64,000 bases of DNA from Desulfocapsa sp. (GCA_022712975.1 JAFLJO010000016.1:1-64000), one strand, 5' to 3'. Positions 1 to 8,330 are shown, counted from the stretch's first letter. A program made the numbers and translations. Notes: generated from the letters alone by a model not told the origin.

Positions 1-950
1 ATTTTGCCTATGCAATCCACACGGAAGTCGGGGATCATTGTGTCGGGGCTAAGGTGAATGGCAGGCTTGTTCCTCTAAAATACGCTATTCAGAATGGTGA
101 TATTCTGGAAATTGTAACTTCCAGTAATCAGCGTCCTCGGAGGGGCTGGCTTGAGCTGGTAAAGACCGGCCGTGCCAGGTCTCAAATACGTTCCTGGTTA
201 CGTAGAGCAGATCGGGAAAAAGCACTCAATCTTGGTCGTGAGATATGTGAAAAAGAGCTGAAAAAACACAAGACCACTCTGAAGAAAATGGTCAAAAGTG
301 GTCACGTAAGACATCTTTTAAAGGATTTACACTGTAATTCTCTTGAAGATATGCTGGCTAAAGTGGGTAGTGGAGTGATTACTATTCCACATCTTGTACG
401 AACTCTTCAGCCTTCGGAAATTCGTCAGGAAGAGGAAAATAAAAAAATCAGTGCTGAAGATTCCGTTGCAGCTAGACAGGCACGCCTTGAAACTGCCCAA
501 AAAAAAGTAAAATCGGGTTCCGCCATTCATATTGATGGAGTCGATGATATGCTGGTCAAGATAAGCAGGTGCTGTAATCCTGTGCCCGGTGATGCCATTA
601 TGGGTTTTATTACCATGGGGCGCGGTATTTCAGTACACAAGGCAGAGTGTGTGAATCTGCAGGCAACAGATCCGCAGCGTTGGATTGATGTTGAATGGGC
701 AACTTCTCAGGAAGCGAGCCATAGAGTAGAAATCCAAGTGAGTGCAGAAAACAGGAAAGGTGTTTTTGCTGCCATTAGTAGTGTTATCAGCACAGATGAT
801 GCGGATATTGTCGAGATTTCAGCACGTACGATGTCCGATGACACTGCGGATTTCCATATCATTGTGGAAGTGGAAGGTCTGGAGCATCTGCAACTTCTTC
901 TTCAACATCTTCGTCAGATGGAACAGGTGATTAGTGCCAGAAGGGTATGA
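1..950 (+). CDS. RelA/SpoT family (p)ppGpp synthetase/hydrolase, C-terminal part (5' end outside window)
   Basis: The reading frame is already open at base 3 and reads FAYAIHTEVGDHCVGAKVNG, the middle of a TGS domain, so the hydrolase and synthetase domains lie upstream of the window. After the TGS end (NGDILEIVT) come a helical region, a zinc-finger-like CC motif (ISRCCNPVPGD, about residues 185-195 of the visible part) and a C-terminal ACT domain (VEIQVSAENRKGVF onward). This order is that of long RSH enzymes, which make and break (p)ppGpp in the stringent response; the C-terminal half senses the ribosome and regulates the catalytic half. Deltaproteobacteria usually have one bifunctional Rel, but the visible part cannot separate Rel, RelA and SpoT, so no symbol is given. 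Confidence 0.93.
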   Translation, partial: FAYAIHTEVGDHCVGAKVNGRLVPLKYAIQNGDILEIVTSSNQRPRRGWLELVKTGRARSQIRSWLRRADREKALNLGREICEKELKKHKTTLKKMVKSGHVRHLLKDLHCNSLEDMLAKVGSGVITIPHLVRTLQPSEIRQEEENKKISAEDSVAARQARLETAQKKVKSGSAIHIDGVDDMLVKISRCCNPVPGDAIMGFITMGRGISVHKAECVNLQATDPQRWIDVEWATSQEASHRVEIQVSAENRKGVFAAISSVISTDDADIVEISARTMSDDTADFHIIVEVEGLEHLQLLLQHLRQMEQVISARRV

Positions 951-991
951 TCGTTTTAGAGTAATAATTTTTTTCGCAGGGGGAAAAGAGT

Positions 992-1165
992 GTGAAAGAG
1001 AATATCACCACAATACATGCCAGAAAGAACTTTGGACGACCGTTGGGTAAAACAACACTTCCAGGCAAGTTCTATGCTCTTGGGTGTGCTGGCAGACCCA
1101 TGGCTGTTCCAGTGTTCGTTGATTGTCTTCTTGAGAAGCAGCAAATAAACTTTTGTTGTAGTTGA
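992..1165 (+). CDS. Possible small ORF, 57 codons, unknown
   Basis: A GTG at 992 follows a purine-rich ribosome-binding-like sequence (AGGGGGAAAAGAG, 978-990) and opens a frame to TGA at 1163-1165, 12 bases before the next gene. The product would be basic and Cys-containing, ending INFCCS. I recognise no family. It could be a real small protein, a decayed gene remnant, or simply the leader of the zinc-ribbon/Smr gene, which has no obvious ribosome-binding site of its own and might be translationally coupled to this frame. Confidence 0.25.
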   Translation: MKENITTIHARKNFGRPLGKTTLPGKFYALGCAGRPMAVPVFVDCLLEKQQINFCCS

Positions 1166-1177
1166 CGTATCCACCCC

Positions 1178-1639
1178 ATGCAAGCCTGTCAGATTTGCGG
1201 CAATGAAATTGATTTCCGAAGTTCTCGCTGCCCCTATTGTGGAAGTGATCAAAAGGGTGAGGAACAGAGTGAATCAAAGCCCAGGAAAATAGAATTTCAT
1301 CAGAAAACCATCAACCTTGAACAGGGGCTTCCCACGGTTCACCAGGCCCTTATAAAGCTTGAGCAGGAGATAACAACTGCGCGTCTCGAAAAAATTCGTG
1401 TGCTTACCCTGATCCATGGATATGGATCCACTGGAAAAGGTGGCGCCATTCGTCTTGAATGTCGAAGAACCCTTGATTATCTCCGCAGCAAAGGTGAAAT
1501 AGCTCAGGTGATTTATGGCGAAGATTTTAGCCGCCGTCATGGATCTGTGAAACAACTCCTGAGCCGGTTTCCGGGTCTTTCCCGACATCCCCATTTGAAT
1601 AACCATAATAAAGGGATCAGTATTGTAGTATTATTCTGA
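1178..1639 (+). CDS. Zinc-ribbon plus Smr-like domain protein
   Basis: The 153-residue product begins with a four-cysteine zinc ribbon (C4-X2-C7 and C18-X2-C21). A charged linker follows, then a C-terminal half resembling a Smr (small MutS-related) domain: LTLIHGYGSTGKGGAIR followed by a helix and a terminal strand (GISIVVLF). Smr domains are nicking endonuclease or nucleic-acid-binding modules found at the C-terminus of MutS2 or alone. The pairing with a zinc ribbon suggests a nucleic-acid-associated role, which is inference. The usual HGxG signature is present as HGYG. No clear ribosome-binding site precedes the ATG. Confidence 0.75.
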   Translation: MQACQICGNEIDFRSSRCPYCGSDQKGEEQSESKPRKIEFHQKTINLEQGLPTVHQALIKLEQEITTARLEKIRVLTLIHGYGSTGKGGAIRLECRRTLDYLRSKGEIAQVIYGEDFSRRHGSVKQLLSRFPGLSRHPHLNNHNKGISIVVLF

Positions 1640-1733
1640 TATTTTAGTTCTTGCAGGATGACGAAGAGTGCTTATATGTTGGTAAGTTAACATCATCGAT
1701 GCTGTTTTAATAATACAACTTAAGGAGTTTTAA

Positions 1734-2450
1734 ATGAAACGAATTGCAGGGATCGCCCTTGTTGCATGCCTTAGTTTTCCCGGTGTAGTATTTGCTGTAG
1801 ATGCTGAAAAGTCGGTTGAACTAAAAACGTTTAAAGATAAGCTCAGTTATAGTATGGGGCTTGATATGGGAAAATATCTTAATGGGATTGGAGAAGAACT
1901 TGACTATGAACGTTTAGTGCTTGGATTGAAAAGTGGTTTTGAAGGTACTGATGCTCTTATGAGTATGGAAGAGGTGCAGAGCATACAGCAAGAATTTGCC
2001 GAGAAGATGAAGGTAAAACAGGAAGCTGAAATGAAAGTCCTTCAGGAGGAGAATCAGAAAGCTGGAGAAGCATATCTTGCAGAAAATAAAGCGAAAAAAG
2101 GTGTTGTTGTAACCGAAAGTGGTTTGCAGTATGAAATTGTAAAAGAAGGAACCGGTGCTAAACCGGTTGCCGAAGATACTGTTAAGGTTCACTACAAGGG
2201 AACAAAAATTGATGGAACCGTTTTCGACGATTCCAATACGCGTGGAGAACCGGCAACTTTTGGTGTGACTCAGGTGATTCCCGGTTGGAGTGAGGTGTTG
2301 CAGCTTATGAAGGAAGGTGCCAGTTATCGGGTTGTTATTCCACCATCTCTTGCCTATGGGGAGCAGGGTGTTCCACCAATGATTGAACCTAATTCTGTGC
2401 TTGTTTTTGAAGTGGATCTTCTGTCCATTGAGAAAGCAGTGGGGAAGTGA
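1734..2450 (+). CDS. FKBP-type peptidyl-prolyl cis-trans isomerase, exported (FkpA/Mip-like)
   Basis: The 238-residue protein has a signal peptide (MKRIAGIALVACLSF..., probable cleavage after VVFA). An N-terminal alpha-helical FKBP_N dimerisation region covers about residues 28-120, with motifs typical of Mip/FkpA (YSMGLDMGKYL). An FKBP domain at about 125-235 contains VKVHYKGTKIDGTVFDDS and IPPSLAYGEQG. It should accelerate proline isomerisation and act as a chaperone for proteins folding in the periplasm. The start is supported by AAGGAG about 7 bases upstream. The downstream tiny Cys/Lys-rich ORF and a terminator may belong to the same transcript. Confidence 0.93.
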   Translation: MKRIAGIALVACLSFPGVVFAVDAEKSVELKTFKDKLSYSMGLDMGKYLNGIGEELDYERLVLGLKSGFEGTDALMSMEEVQSIQQEFAEKMKVKQEAEMKVLQEENQKAGEAYLAENKAKKGVVVTESGLQYEIVKEGTGAKPVAEDTVKVHYKGTKIDGTVFDDSNTRGEPATFGVTQVIPGWSEVLQLMKEGASYRVVIPPSLAYGEQGVPPMIEPNSVLVFEVDLLSIEKAVGK

Positions 2451-2488
2451 TTTATGTCCTGTGAATACAGTGCATTGGAGGCTGTGTA

Positions 2489-2602
2489 ATGACTAAAAAA
2501 AAATGTTGCAAAAAAATAGAAAAGAAAGGGAAATGTTGCAAGAGTTGTCCCTTGTTTGAAAAGTTCCAAAAGAAGAAATCCCAAAAAGAAAAAAATAAGT
2601 AG
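2489..2602 (+). CDS. Small Cys/Lys-rich protein, 37 aa
   Basis: An ATG preceded by GGAG (spacing about 8) opens a 37-codon frame ending at TAG 2600-2602. The product is very basic, with five cysteines arranged CC-x8-CC-x2-C (KKKCCKKIEKKGKCCKSCP) and a Lys-rich tail. Its pattern suggests metal or nucleic-acid binding, but I can name no function. It lies 38 bases behind the FKBP gene and 47 bases ahead of a good rho-independent terminator, so it probably forms the end of that transcript. The codon-scale Cys/Lys organisation and ribosome-binding site argue against chance. Confidence 0.6.
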   Translation: MTKKKCCKKIEKKGKCCKSCPLFEKFQKKKSQKEKNK

Positions 2603-2649
2603 AAGGGAAAAGAGAGTAAGAAGTAATGCTTCTTTTGACAGATGTGTTA

Positions 2650-2683
2650 AGGCTCTGGAGCATATGTTCCGGGGCTTTTTTTT
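2650..2683 (+). terminator. Rho-independent terminator of the FKBP/small ORF transcript
   Basis: A 10-bp stem (2652-2661 with 2666-2675, including three G-U pairs in RNA) closes an ATAT loop and is followed directly by eight T residues (2676-2683). The region from here to the next start at 2911 holds no other gene that I can support. Confidence 0.8.
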
Positions 2684-2910
2684 GCCGGGAAGAAAGAGGC
2701 TGTATTCGATTGGGGTAGAAAGTGAGATGTTGGTAATCGTTCTTTGTGGTGACGCCGATATGTCGGGAAATACAAGTAGTTTGTGTTTGCCGATTGAGTT
2801 CATTGAATTTTTTAGGGAGTTACTCTCTTTACAGATGCTTTGTTTTTTGTATTATAATATAAGCAGATTGTTCAATACAACGAAATTAAAGTTCCCCGTT
2901 TGGAGTTTTT

Positions 2911-3708
2911 ATGAAAATCAGTCTCAGTGTAGACCATGAATTATGTATAAAATGTTATTCCTGCATCTTAGAGTGTCCCTTTGAACTCATCAATAAAGAT
3001 AACGGAGGTTTTCCTCAGCTGCGAAAAGCTGCGGCGAGGATGTGTATACGGTGTGGACACTGTATGGCGGTTTGTAATGCCGATGCGTTGGAGATTTCAA
3101 TCTCACCCCTTGAAGTAAGTCCAACGGTGGATAAGACCCTGCTACCAAGTCCTGAATCTGTGAAACATTTTCTGGCAAGTAGACGTTCCATTCGAACATA
3201 TAAGAAGAAATCTGCGGATCATTCCGTTTTGGAAAGTATCCTTGCTGTCTCCTGCTATGCCCCTAGCGCCCACAATAAACAGCCAGTACACTGGATAGTA
3301 GTGGAAGACCCAGACGAAGTTCGGCGGCTTGCTGGGCTGGTGGTGGCTTATATGGCTGAGCTTAAAGTATTTCCGGGGCTACTTCGTGCCTGGGATCAGG
3401 GAGTTGATAAAGTTCTTCGTGGAGCGCCACACCTGGTGATTGCCCATGCCGATCCCAAGTTTAGCGAACATCCCATGGAAGACTGCACGCTGGCTACCGC
3501 ATATCTTGACCTTGCAGCAAACAGTTATGGGATGGGGAGTTGTTGGGCAGGTTTTCTTGTTCAGGCAGCAGCTAGGTATCAGCCGCTGATAGACGCATTT
3601 AACCTTCCCGAAGGTCATGAGGTGTATACGGCACTAATGCTTGGATATCCAAAATTTCACTATCGCCGCATTCCGCAACGGGATAAGCCAAAAGTTACTT
3701 GGAAATAA
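2911..3708 (+). CDS. Ferredoxin-nitroreductase fusion protein
   Basis: Residues 1-60 form a two-cluster ferredoxin: Cys 12/15/18/22 (CIKCYSCILEC) and Cys 45/48/51/55 (CIRCGHCMAVC) are two complete [4Fe-4S] motifs. From about residue 88 a nitroreductase-family FMN domain begins with SRRSIRTYKKK and continues through APSAHNKQPVHW and a Gly/Cys-containing region (GMGSCWAGF). The fusion would pass electrons from low-potential Fe-S clusters to flavin. The substrate is unknown; such proteins are common in strict anaerobes. GGAG five bases before the ATG supports the start. Its 3' end faces the leftward activase gene across a 16-bp inverted repeat. Confidence 0.9.
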   Translation: MKISLSVDHELCIKCYSCILECPFELINKDNGGFPQLRKAAARMCIRCGHCMAVCNADALEISISPLEVSPTVDKTLLPSPESVKHFLASRRSIRTYKKKSADHSVLESILAVSCYAPSAHNKQPVHWIVVEDPDEVRRLAGLVVAYMAELKVFPGLLRAWDQGVDKVLRGAPHLVIAHADPKFSEHPMEDCTLATAYLDLAANSYGMGSCWAGFLVQAAARYQPLIDAFNLPEGHEVYTALMLGYPKFHYRRIPQRDKPKVTWK

Positions 3709-3709
3709 G

Positions 3710-3763
3710 GTAACTTGTATGATGATTGAGTGGAACGATTTAAAGATTCATCATACAAGTTAC
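3710..3763. repeat. Perfect 16-bp inverted repeat between convergent genes
   Basis: GTAACTTGTATGATGA at 3710-3725 is exactly complementary to 3748-3763, with a 22-base loop. It starts two bases after the nitroreductase stop codon (3706-3708) and 25 bases before the end of the convergent activase gene. No T-run is present, so it may be a bidirectional transcript-end stem-loop rather than a classical intrinsic terminator. Confidence 0.6.
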
Positions 3764-3787
3764 GAAATTGGTTTGAATATCTCCGAT

Positions 3788-4444
3788 CTAAAAATCAGAC
3801 AATTCCAAGGATGCCTGCAAGCCTTCCAAAAGTACAAACCGGCCAAGAGAAATAACAGGGCAGGGAAGCGATCCCACAAATAATGGATTGTCACACAGCC
3901 CGCCTGAAAGGTATAGTTTGCTGGGGCGTTTAGCAAAGTCGTAGGCATTCAGCGCAATTCCCTTCACAAATTTCGCCACAGCTTCTGCCTCACTTTCACC
4001 ACTAACCACGGCATCAAAAATATGGCTCATTCCCAGTACTCCGCAAGTAATCGAAAAGGAGCTTTTAGGGATTGCCATGTCTGAAAAATCAAGGTCGTAG
4101 TATTTCTCAAGCAGTTCGATGGTAAAACCCATGGAAGCACCACATTCAGCGTTCCACCCCATATCTTTTATCTTTCCATCAATGTAGGTCACGTACTTAA
4201 TGTCGCGGCTGCCGCAATCAAGCAGGGTGAAAGCCTGTTCTTCTATCAGGCTGAGTCCGCCTCGTGCCAGGGCTGTGAGTTCATTGATATAATGTGCAGC
4301 ATATCGCTTCCCGTTGTGGCCGGTGGCAAGATCTACTTTCGTGTTTTTTCGATCTATTGTATTTGTGGCAATCAGGCGTGGAGAATCGGCGGACCCGGTG
4401 TCGAGTAGTTTACAGTAAGATGTTCCAAAATCGGCAAGTAACAT
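3788..4444 (-). CDS. BadF/HgdC-type ATPase, small 2-hydroxyacyl-CoA dehydratase activator-like
   Basis: The 218-residue protein has the ASKHA fold signatures of the HgdC/BadF activator family. These are an N-terminal phosphate loop (LLADFGTSYCK), a second phosphate motif (LLDCGSRDIKYV), and two cysteine elements (AECGASMGF and SITCGVLGMSH). The cysteines match the positions that bridge a [4Fe-4S] cluster across the activator dimer. In known systems ATP hydrolysis by this protein drives an electron to very low potential into a dehydratase or double-cubane protein. It is shorter than the usual roughly 260 residues. It follows the unrecognised 248-residue gene by 15 bases, in the lptG operon, so its physiological partner is probably that neighbour. 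Confidence 0.8.
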   Translation of the reverse strand: MLLADFGTSYCKLLDTGSADSPRLIATNTIDRKNTKVDLATGHNGKRYAAHYINELTALARGGLSLIEEQAFTLLDCGSRDIKYVTYIDGKIKDMGWNAECGASMGFTIELLEKYYDLDFSDMAIPKSSFSITCGVLGMSHIFDAVVSGESEAEAVAKFVKGIALNAYDFAKRPSKLYLSGGLCDNPLFVGSLPCPVISLGRFVLLEGLQASLELSDF

Positions 4445-4459
4445 AGTTTTGATACCTGA

Positions 4460-5206
4460 TTACATTCCTGAGAGTTCAAGAAATGCCTGTATTTTTGCTT
4501 TGACACTATTCCCGGCTGTTACATCGCAATCGAGAAAGAGACCGTATGGATGTTTGCTTGTCAGGTGACGCGCGAGTGCAGTTTTTGCACAAAATGATTG
4601 AGCAAAGAATACCGTCGGGATGTCAGGATTAAAATGCATTTCAAGATCCAGGTTATCCGGTGTCTTGTTTTCCATGCAGCGTGTCCATCCATAAATATGG
4701 GTGGTATCCGGAAAGAATTTCAACAGTGAAAAATCCCGTGGTGGAACTCCCCAGAACCCGGCGGTTGGGTGACATGCCGGGATGTTTTCATAAGGAAGAG
4801 GATTCTGGACAGAGGCAGTAATTGCAGCCATCTTATCCAAAAGGTTCATACGTGCTCGGCACAGGGGATTGCCAAAACCTGTGGAATCATTGTTTCTGGT
4901 TCTTACTATGCGACAATCAGGAAGGATGTCTTCAAGTATAGTTGCTGTATGTACCGCACAATCGCATTTGCCGGAACCTGTGTCTATATATATAATGTCC
5001 GGCTGGATTGACAGACTGTTTGCAATCACCGTACGCAAAATCCCGCAGTAAACTCTGGGAAGGAATGGAGAGGCGGTTTCAATGTCTATCCTGCCCTGTG
5101 GCTCATCAAGATCAAATATTGCATATTCTGGTGTGGCGAGAAGCTCCATAACTGAGAGGGGTGGAACTCCCACAATACCTGCCCTCTGTTTTTTCCGTGA
5201 TGGCAT
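4460..5206 (-). CDS. Unknown protein, probable partner of HgdC-like activase
   Basis: I do not recognise this 248-residue protein with confidence. It is soluble and has about eight cysteines (YCGILR, GKCDCAV, DCRIV, LCRAR, ACHPT, RCMEN, SFCAK, DCDVT) and Rossmann-like strands (IVGVPPLSVMELL, PDIIYIDTG). Its position directly before an HgdC-type activator, and its cysteine content, suggest a reduced relative of the 2-hydroxyacyl-CoA dehydratase/double-cubane proteins; this is inference. The ATG overlaps the lptG stop codon (TGATG), implying translational coupling. An alternative is an unrelated protein needing the activase. Confidence 0.6.
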   Translation of the reverse strand: MPSRKKQRAGIVGVPPLSVMELLATPEYAIFDLDEPQGRIDIETASPFLPRVYCGILRTVIANSLSIQPDIIYIDTGSGKCDCAVHTATILEDILPDCRIVRTRNNDSTGFGNPLCRARMNLLDKMAAITASVQNPLPYENIPACHPTAGFWGVPPRDFSLLKFFPDTTHIYGWTRCMENKTPDNLDLEMHFNPDIPTVFFAQSFCAKTALARHLTSKHPYGLFLDCDVTAGNSVKAKIQAFLELSGM

Positions 5207-6288
5207 CAGCTTCTCTGCTTGTGTAAAAGAAAAAATCCGCTAAGTCCAAATATGATGTGAATAAGCGATGCAGCAAGAAGAGGTGAAATATAATCCACTC
5301 TAGCCAGTGATTGTAAGGCACCCCATATGCCCCAGGCCAGGAATGCCATGCCGCAACTTGCCGGGATGGCAATGGAGAGATTTTTCCCCCATTTTCTATA
5401 AGAGATCAGGAGCACCGGCAGGCCAAGAAAAAGCAGAGGAATCCCCAATAAGGTATAAGAAATTCTACCGTAAAAGTTGGTTTGAGCAAGCACAGTTTCA
5501 CCATGGGTATCCTGTTTGTGCATGGCTTGAAATAATTGCGTTAAAGAGCGTTCTGCAGACTGATATTCCGGGACAAAAAAGAAACTGGGGTTTTCCGGAA
5601 AGGGAAATGTCTTCTTGTCAAAGAGTCTGGTAAGGTATTTTTCCTGACTAATAGTAATTTGAATCTGACCATTTGTTAAATGCCATTCCCCTTCATTCCA
5701 CTCTGCTTTCCTGGCTGAAACAAGAGTCTCCAGTTTGTGATCAGGGCGCCAGCTGGAGTAGGAAAAGTTGTGAAAGATGTTTTTACCAGGCCAGGGTCTG
5801 GCAAAGGAGTAGAATCCCTCTTTTCCCTTGTAATAATAGCGACCATTTCGATAAATTCCGAGTGGGATCTTACCTTTTACTTCTTCGTACCAGATGGTGT
5901 TGGTAGCTGCAATTGTTCGTGGCAGGAGCCATTGGGCCATGGCGAGAAAGAGCATTGTGAAAATCAGTGCCCCAATGAGAATGGGGCTTATGATGCTGCG
6001 TATGTGAATTCCACAGGACATCATCGCAGTAAGTTCGTTGTTGTGACTGAGAATTCCAAGGCTGATAATCCCGGCAAGCAGGATCAGGATCGGTCCTAGC
6101 ATATCAATGATGAAAGGGATACTGAGAATGAAAAACTGAAGGATCAGGCCAAAGGATTTGCCTGCCGCCATAAAATTGTCAACTTTTTCAAAGAAATCGA
6201 TGAGGATATAAAGGGAAAGAAAGGTTGCTGCCACAATGAAAAAAGTGCGAATAAATTGAGAAAGAATATATCGATTAAGGATTGTCAC
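5206..6288 (-). CDS. lptG: LPS export permease, YjgP/YjgQ (LptF/LptG) family
   Basis: The 360-residue membrane protein starts MTILNRYILSQFIRTFF, the standard N-terminus of LptF/LptG, and has three predicted helices in its first 125 residues (about 14-34, 60-82, 98-120). A periplasmic beta-jellyroll region follows (about 130-265), then three C-terminal helices. Such proteins form the inner-membrane LptB2FG transporter that extracts lipopolysaccharide for transport to the outer membrane. LptF and LptG are similar, so the G assignment is less certain than the family. It heads a leftward operon with two genes of the HgdC-activator system, an unexpected association, and diverges from the RACo-like gene. 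Confidence 0.85.
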   Translation of the reverse strand: MTILNRYILSQFIRTFFIVAATFLSLYILIDFFEKVDNFMAAGKSFGLILQFFILSIPFIIDMLGPILILLAGIISLGILSHNNELTAMMSCGIHIRSIISPILIGALIFTMLFLAMAQWLLPRTIAATNTIWYEEVKGKIPLGIYRNGRYYYKGKEGFYSFARPWPGKNIFHNFSYSSWRPDHKLETLVSARKAEWNEGEWHLTNGQIQITISQEKYLTRLFDKKTFPFPENPSFFFVPEYQSAERSLTQLFQAMHKQDTHGETVLAQTNFYGRISYTLLGIPLLFLGLPVLLISYRKWGKNLSIAIPASCGMAFLAWGIWGALQSLARVDYISPLLAASLIHIIFGLSGFFLLHKQRS

Positions 6289-6459
6289 AGGCGATCACCA
6301 GCGGATGAGACATTTTTCCCATCCCGTTTGAGAGTTTGCTTATTTTCTTTTTTGTTTTAATAGAGCCTGTTTTTCGTTATTGTGCTTGGCAGAGGTACCA
6401 TCATAGGCGTAGGACGTCAAGGATAAGGCGTAGTTTAGGAAGGAAGAGGTGTCAGAATT

Positions 6460-8082
6460 ATGAACCCCATAGTATGTTCTGTGTTTGTCGCAGCTACAGT
6501 GCCAAGTTTGCAAGATAATACTGCAGATCTTGATAGATTGCAGCAGGCACTTTTTATAAGCCTTGGAGATAATCGTTCAATTACAGTTTCTTACGAATGT
6601 ATGACCACTGTTGCAAGAGAGTTCCGAGCGGCGGGATTTACAGGATATGCTTTGTTAAATAATCTCGAATCCATCTGGGTGGTGGTGGGTTTCTCGGCTG
6701 AAAAACCAGACATTATAGCCGGGATGGCACTTGATCTTGGGACAACACATCTTGAAGCAACTCTTCTCAATCTTCAAAATGGCGACATACTGTCTGAGGG
6801 AAATCTTGAGAATACTCAAATCAGCTTTGGTGCAGATATCCTTAGTCGTATCCATCATGCAACAGCAATGCGGCGTCAGCAAAAGATACTGGCAGCTGAT
6901 TTTGAGGATCCGGGGCTTGATGAACTCAAACGTGTAATTATTTCTGCGGTTAATGAACTTGCAGAACTTCTGACTGCACGTGCAGATATGAAAACGGCCG
7001 ATATCCGTGCTCTCTCGGTATCCGGGAACACAACCATGGTTCATCTCTTCCTTGGTCTTGATCCTTTTCATATTTGTCGGGAACCCTATATTCCCCTTTT
7101 TAATCGCGTGCCTATTCTTAATGGAAGTCAATTAAAACTGATTATTCATCCCATGGCTCCTGTCTGGATTATGCCATCGGTTGGAAGCTATTTTGGAGGC
7201 GATTTGATTTCCGGAATTCTCGCATCAGGCATGGCTCAATCTGAGAAAACCCGAATGCTCATTGATGTGGGCACCAATGCAGAAGTGGTACTTGGTAACA
7301 GTGAATGGCTGATAGCGTGTGCCGGTGCAGCAGGTCCTGCGCTTGAAGGAGGAGTCGCACGTATGGGGATGCGGGCAGGACCTGGTGCCATAGAATACGT
7401 TTCCATTCATCCTGAAAAATACGAACTGAACTACCGAACAATTGGTGACGTTGCTCCAGTGGGAATTTGTGGTTCCGGTCTAATTGATCTGGTTGCTGCA
7501 TTATACCTTACCAGGATGATAGATATTCGAGGGAAATTCAGAGATCCTGCTGTTGAAAAAGACGTGGCAAGAGCAGCATTTATGAAAGAGCATCTTGTGA
7601 AGCGTGATGGTGATCTTTGTTTTGTGGTGACTAGTATCAGCACCACAGATGACTGTGATGAGATTGTGCTGGAACAGATGGATCTTGATGCAATGATACG
7701 ATCCAAAGCTGCCATGTATGCCATCCTCACCACGCTTATTAATCAGGTGGGACTTGAATTCTCCGAGCTTGAAGAGATCGCGGTGGCCGGAGCTTTTGGA
7801 CGTCATATCAACCCACAGCATGCAATGACACTTGGAATGCTTCCCGATCTTCCCCTTTCTGTATATCGGGCGATTGGAAATAGTTCGCTTCGTGGTGCAG
7901 AAAAAGTGTTGCTTGATGATAGAGCAAGGAAAGATTGTGAAAAAATTGTCTCTAGCGTCACCTATCTTGAATTGAATGTGAATCAGGAGTTTATGATTCG
8001 TTTTTCAGGCGCACGCTTCATTCCACATACGGATCCCTCTCTTTTTCCATCTGTCCCATTTTTTAAAACAGAGGGACGCTAA
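6460..8082 (+). CDS. RACo-like ASKHA-domain protein (DUF4445 type), no N-terminal ferredoxin
   Basis: From about residue 87 the 540-residue protein matches RACo, the ATP-dependent reductive activator of corrinoid proteins. It shows phosphate loop ALDLGTTHLEATLL, SVSGNTTMVHLFLG, MLIDVGTNAEVVLG, ACAGAAGPALEGG, a glycine-rich ICGSGLID, and AGAFGRHINPQ near the C-terminus. RACo proteins normally carry an N-terminal [2Fe-2S] domain; here the first 85 residues contain no such cysteine motif, so the electron source must be another protein. SD-like AGGAAGAGG lies about 10 bases before the ATG. It diverges from the lptG/activase operon. The corrinoid target is not identifiable in the window. Confidence 0.85.
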   Translation: MNPIVCSVFVAATVPSLQDNTADLDRLQQALFISLGDNRSITVSYECMTTVAREFRAAGFTGYALLNNLESIWVVVGFSAEKPDIIAGMALDLGTTHLEATLLNLQNGDILSEGNLENTQISFGADILSRIHHATAMRRQQKILAADFEDPGLDELKRVIISAVNELAELLTARADMKTADIRALSVSGNTTMVHLFLGLDPFHICREPYIPLFNRVPILNGSQLKLIIHPMAPVWIMPSVGSYFGGDLISGILASGMAQSEKTRMLIDVGTNAEVVLGNSEWLIACAGAAGPALEGGVARMGMRAGPGAIEYVSIHPEKYELNYRTIGDVAPVGICGSGLIDLVAALYLTRMIDIRGKFRDPAVEKDVARAAFMKEHLVKRDGDLCFVVTSISTTDDCDEIVLEQMDLDAMIRSKAAMYAILTTLINQVGLEFSELEEIAVAGAFGRHINPQHAMTLGMLPDLPLSVYRAIGNSSLRGAEKVLLDDRARKDCEKIVSSVTYLELNVNQEFMIRFSGARFIPHTDPSLFPSVPFFKTEGR

Positions 8083-8104
8083 CTTTCCTGACTACTCTAT
8101 AGAC

Positions 8105-8134
8105 TTGCAATTGCATAAAATGATGTGCTATACT
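8105..8134 (+). promoter_or_regulatory. Sigma-70-like promoter
   Basis: TTGCAA (8105-8110) and TATACT (8129-8134) are separated by 18 bases, a good match to the housekeeping consensus. It starts 22 bases after the RACo-like stop. The predicted transcript would start near 8141 and run through a tiny ORF and a repeat copy into the DHH gene. Confidence 0.55.
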
Positions 8135-8188
8135 TTCACCGTCGTTTCCTGATTTCTGATTTTATATAGAATATTGACAGGAGACTGA

Positions 8189-8251
8189 ATGTTTTATCAG
8201 GTTTTTGCCAACATAGGGAAGTTCTCGGATAAAAGCAATGACAGGAACTGA
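8189..8251 (+). CDS. Possible 20-codon leader ORF
   Basis: An ATG with an excellent ribosome-binding site (CAGGAG, spacing about 6) opens a frame of 20 codons (MFYQVFANIGKFSDKSNDRN) ending in TGA. It sits about 48 bases into the transcript predicted from the 8105 promoter and 116 bases before the DHH gene. It may be a leader peptide or chance; codon content gives no functional hint. Confidence 0.25.
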   Translation: MFYQVFANIGKFSDKSNDRN

Positions 8252-8272
8252 TTACACCTGTTCTTTTTAGTG

Positions 8273-8330
8273 ACTTATACCCCTCAAGGGGGTACTGAAA
8301 ATAGTACTCGGCTTACTTACTGTCCACCAG
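8273..8330 (+). repeat. Interspersed repeat family R1, copy 1
   Basis: About 58 bases beginning ACTTATACCCCTCAAGGGGG and ending TTACTTACTGTCCACCAG. Its first 20 bases contain the self-complementary core CCCCTCAAGGGGG. Closely similar copies occur at 9394-9448 (opposite strand) and 21287-21340 (same strand). This copy lies 37 bases before the DHH gene. Confidence 0.8.

Noticed and set aside
956..1277. Minus-strand frames of 90-98 codons
   Set aside because: They lie opposite the Rel/Smr intergenic region, overlap each other in different frames and have no recognised domain.
2354..2803. 149-codon minus-strand frame across the FKBP terminator
   Set aside because: It is antisense to the FKBP 3' end and the small ORF and passes through a terminator; it has no domain signature.
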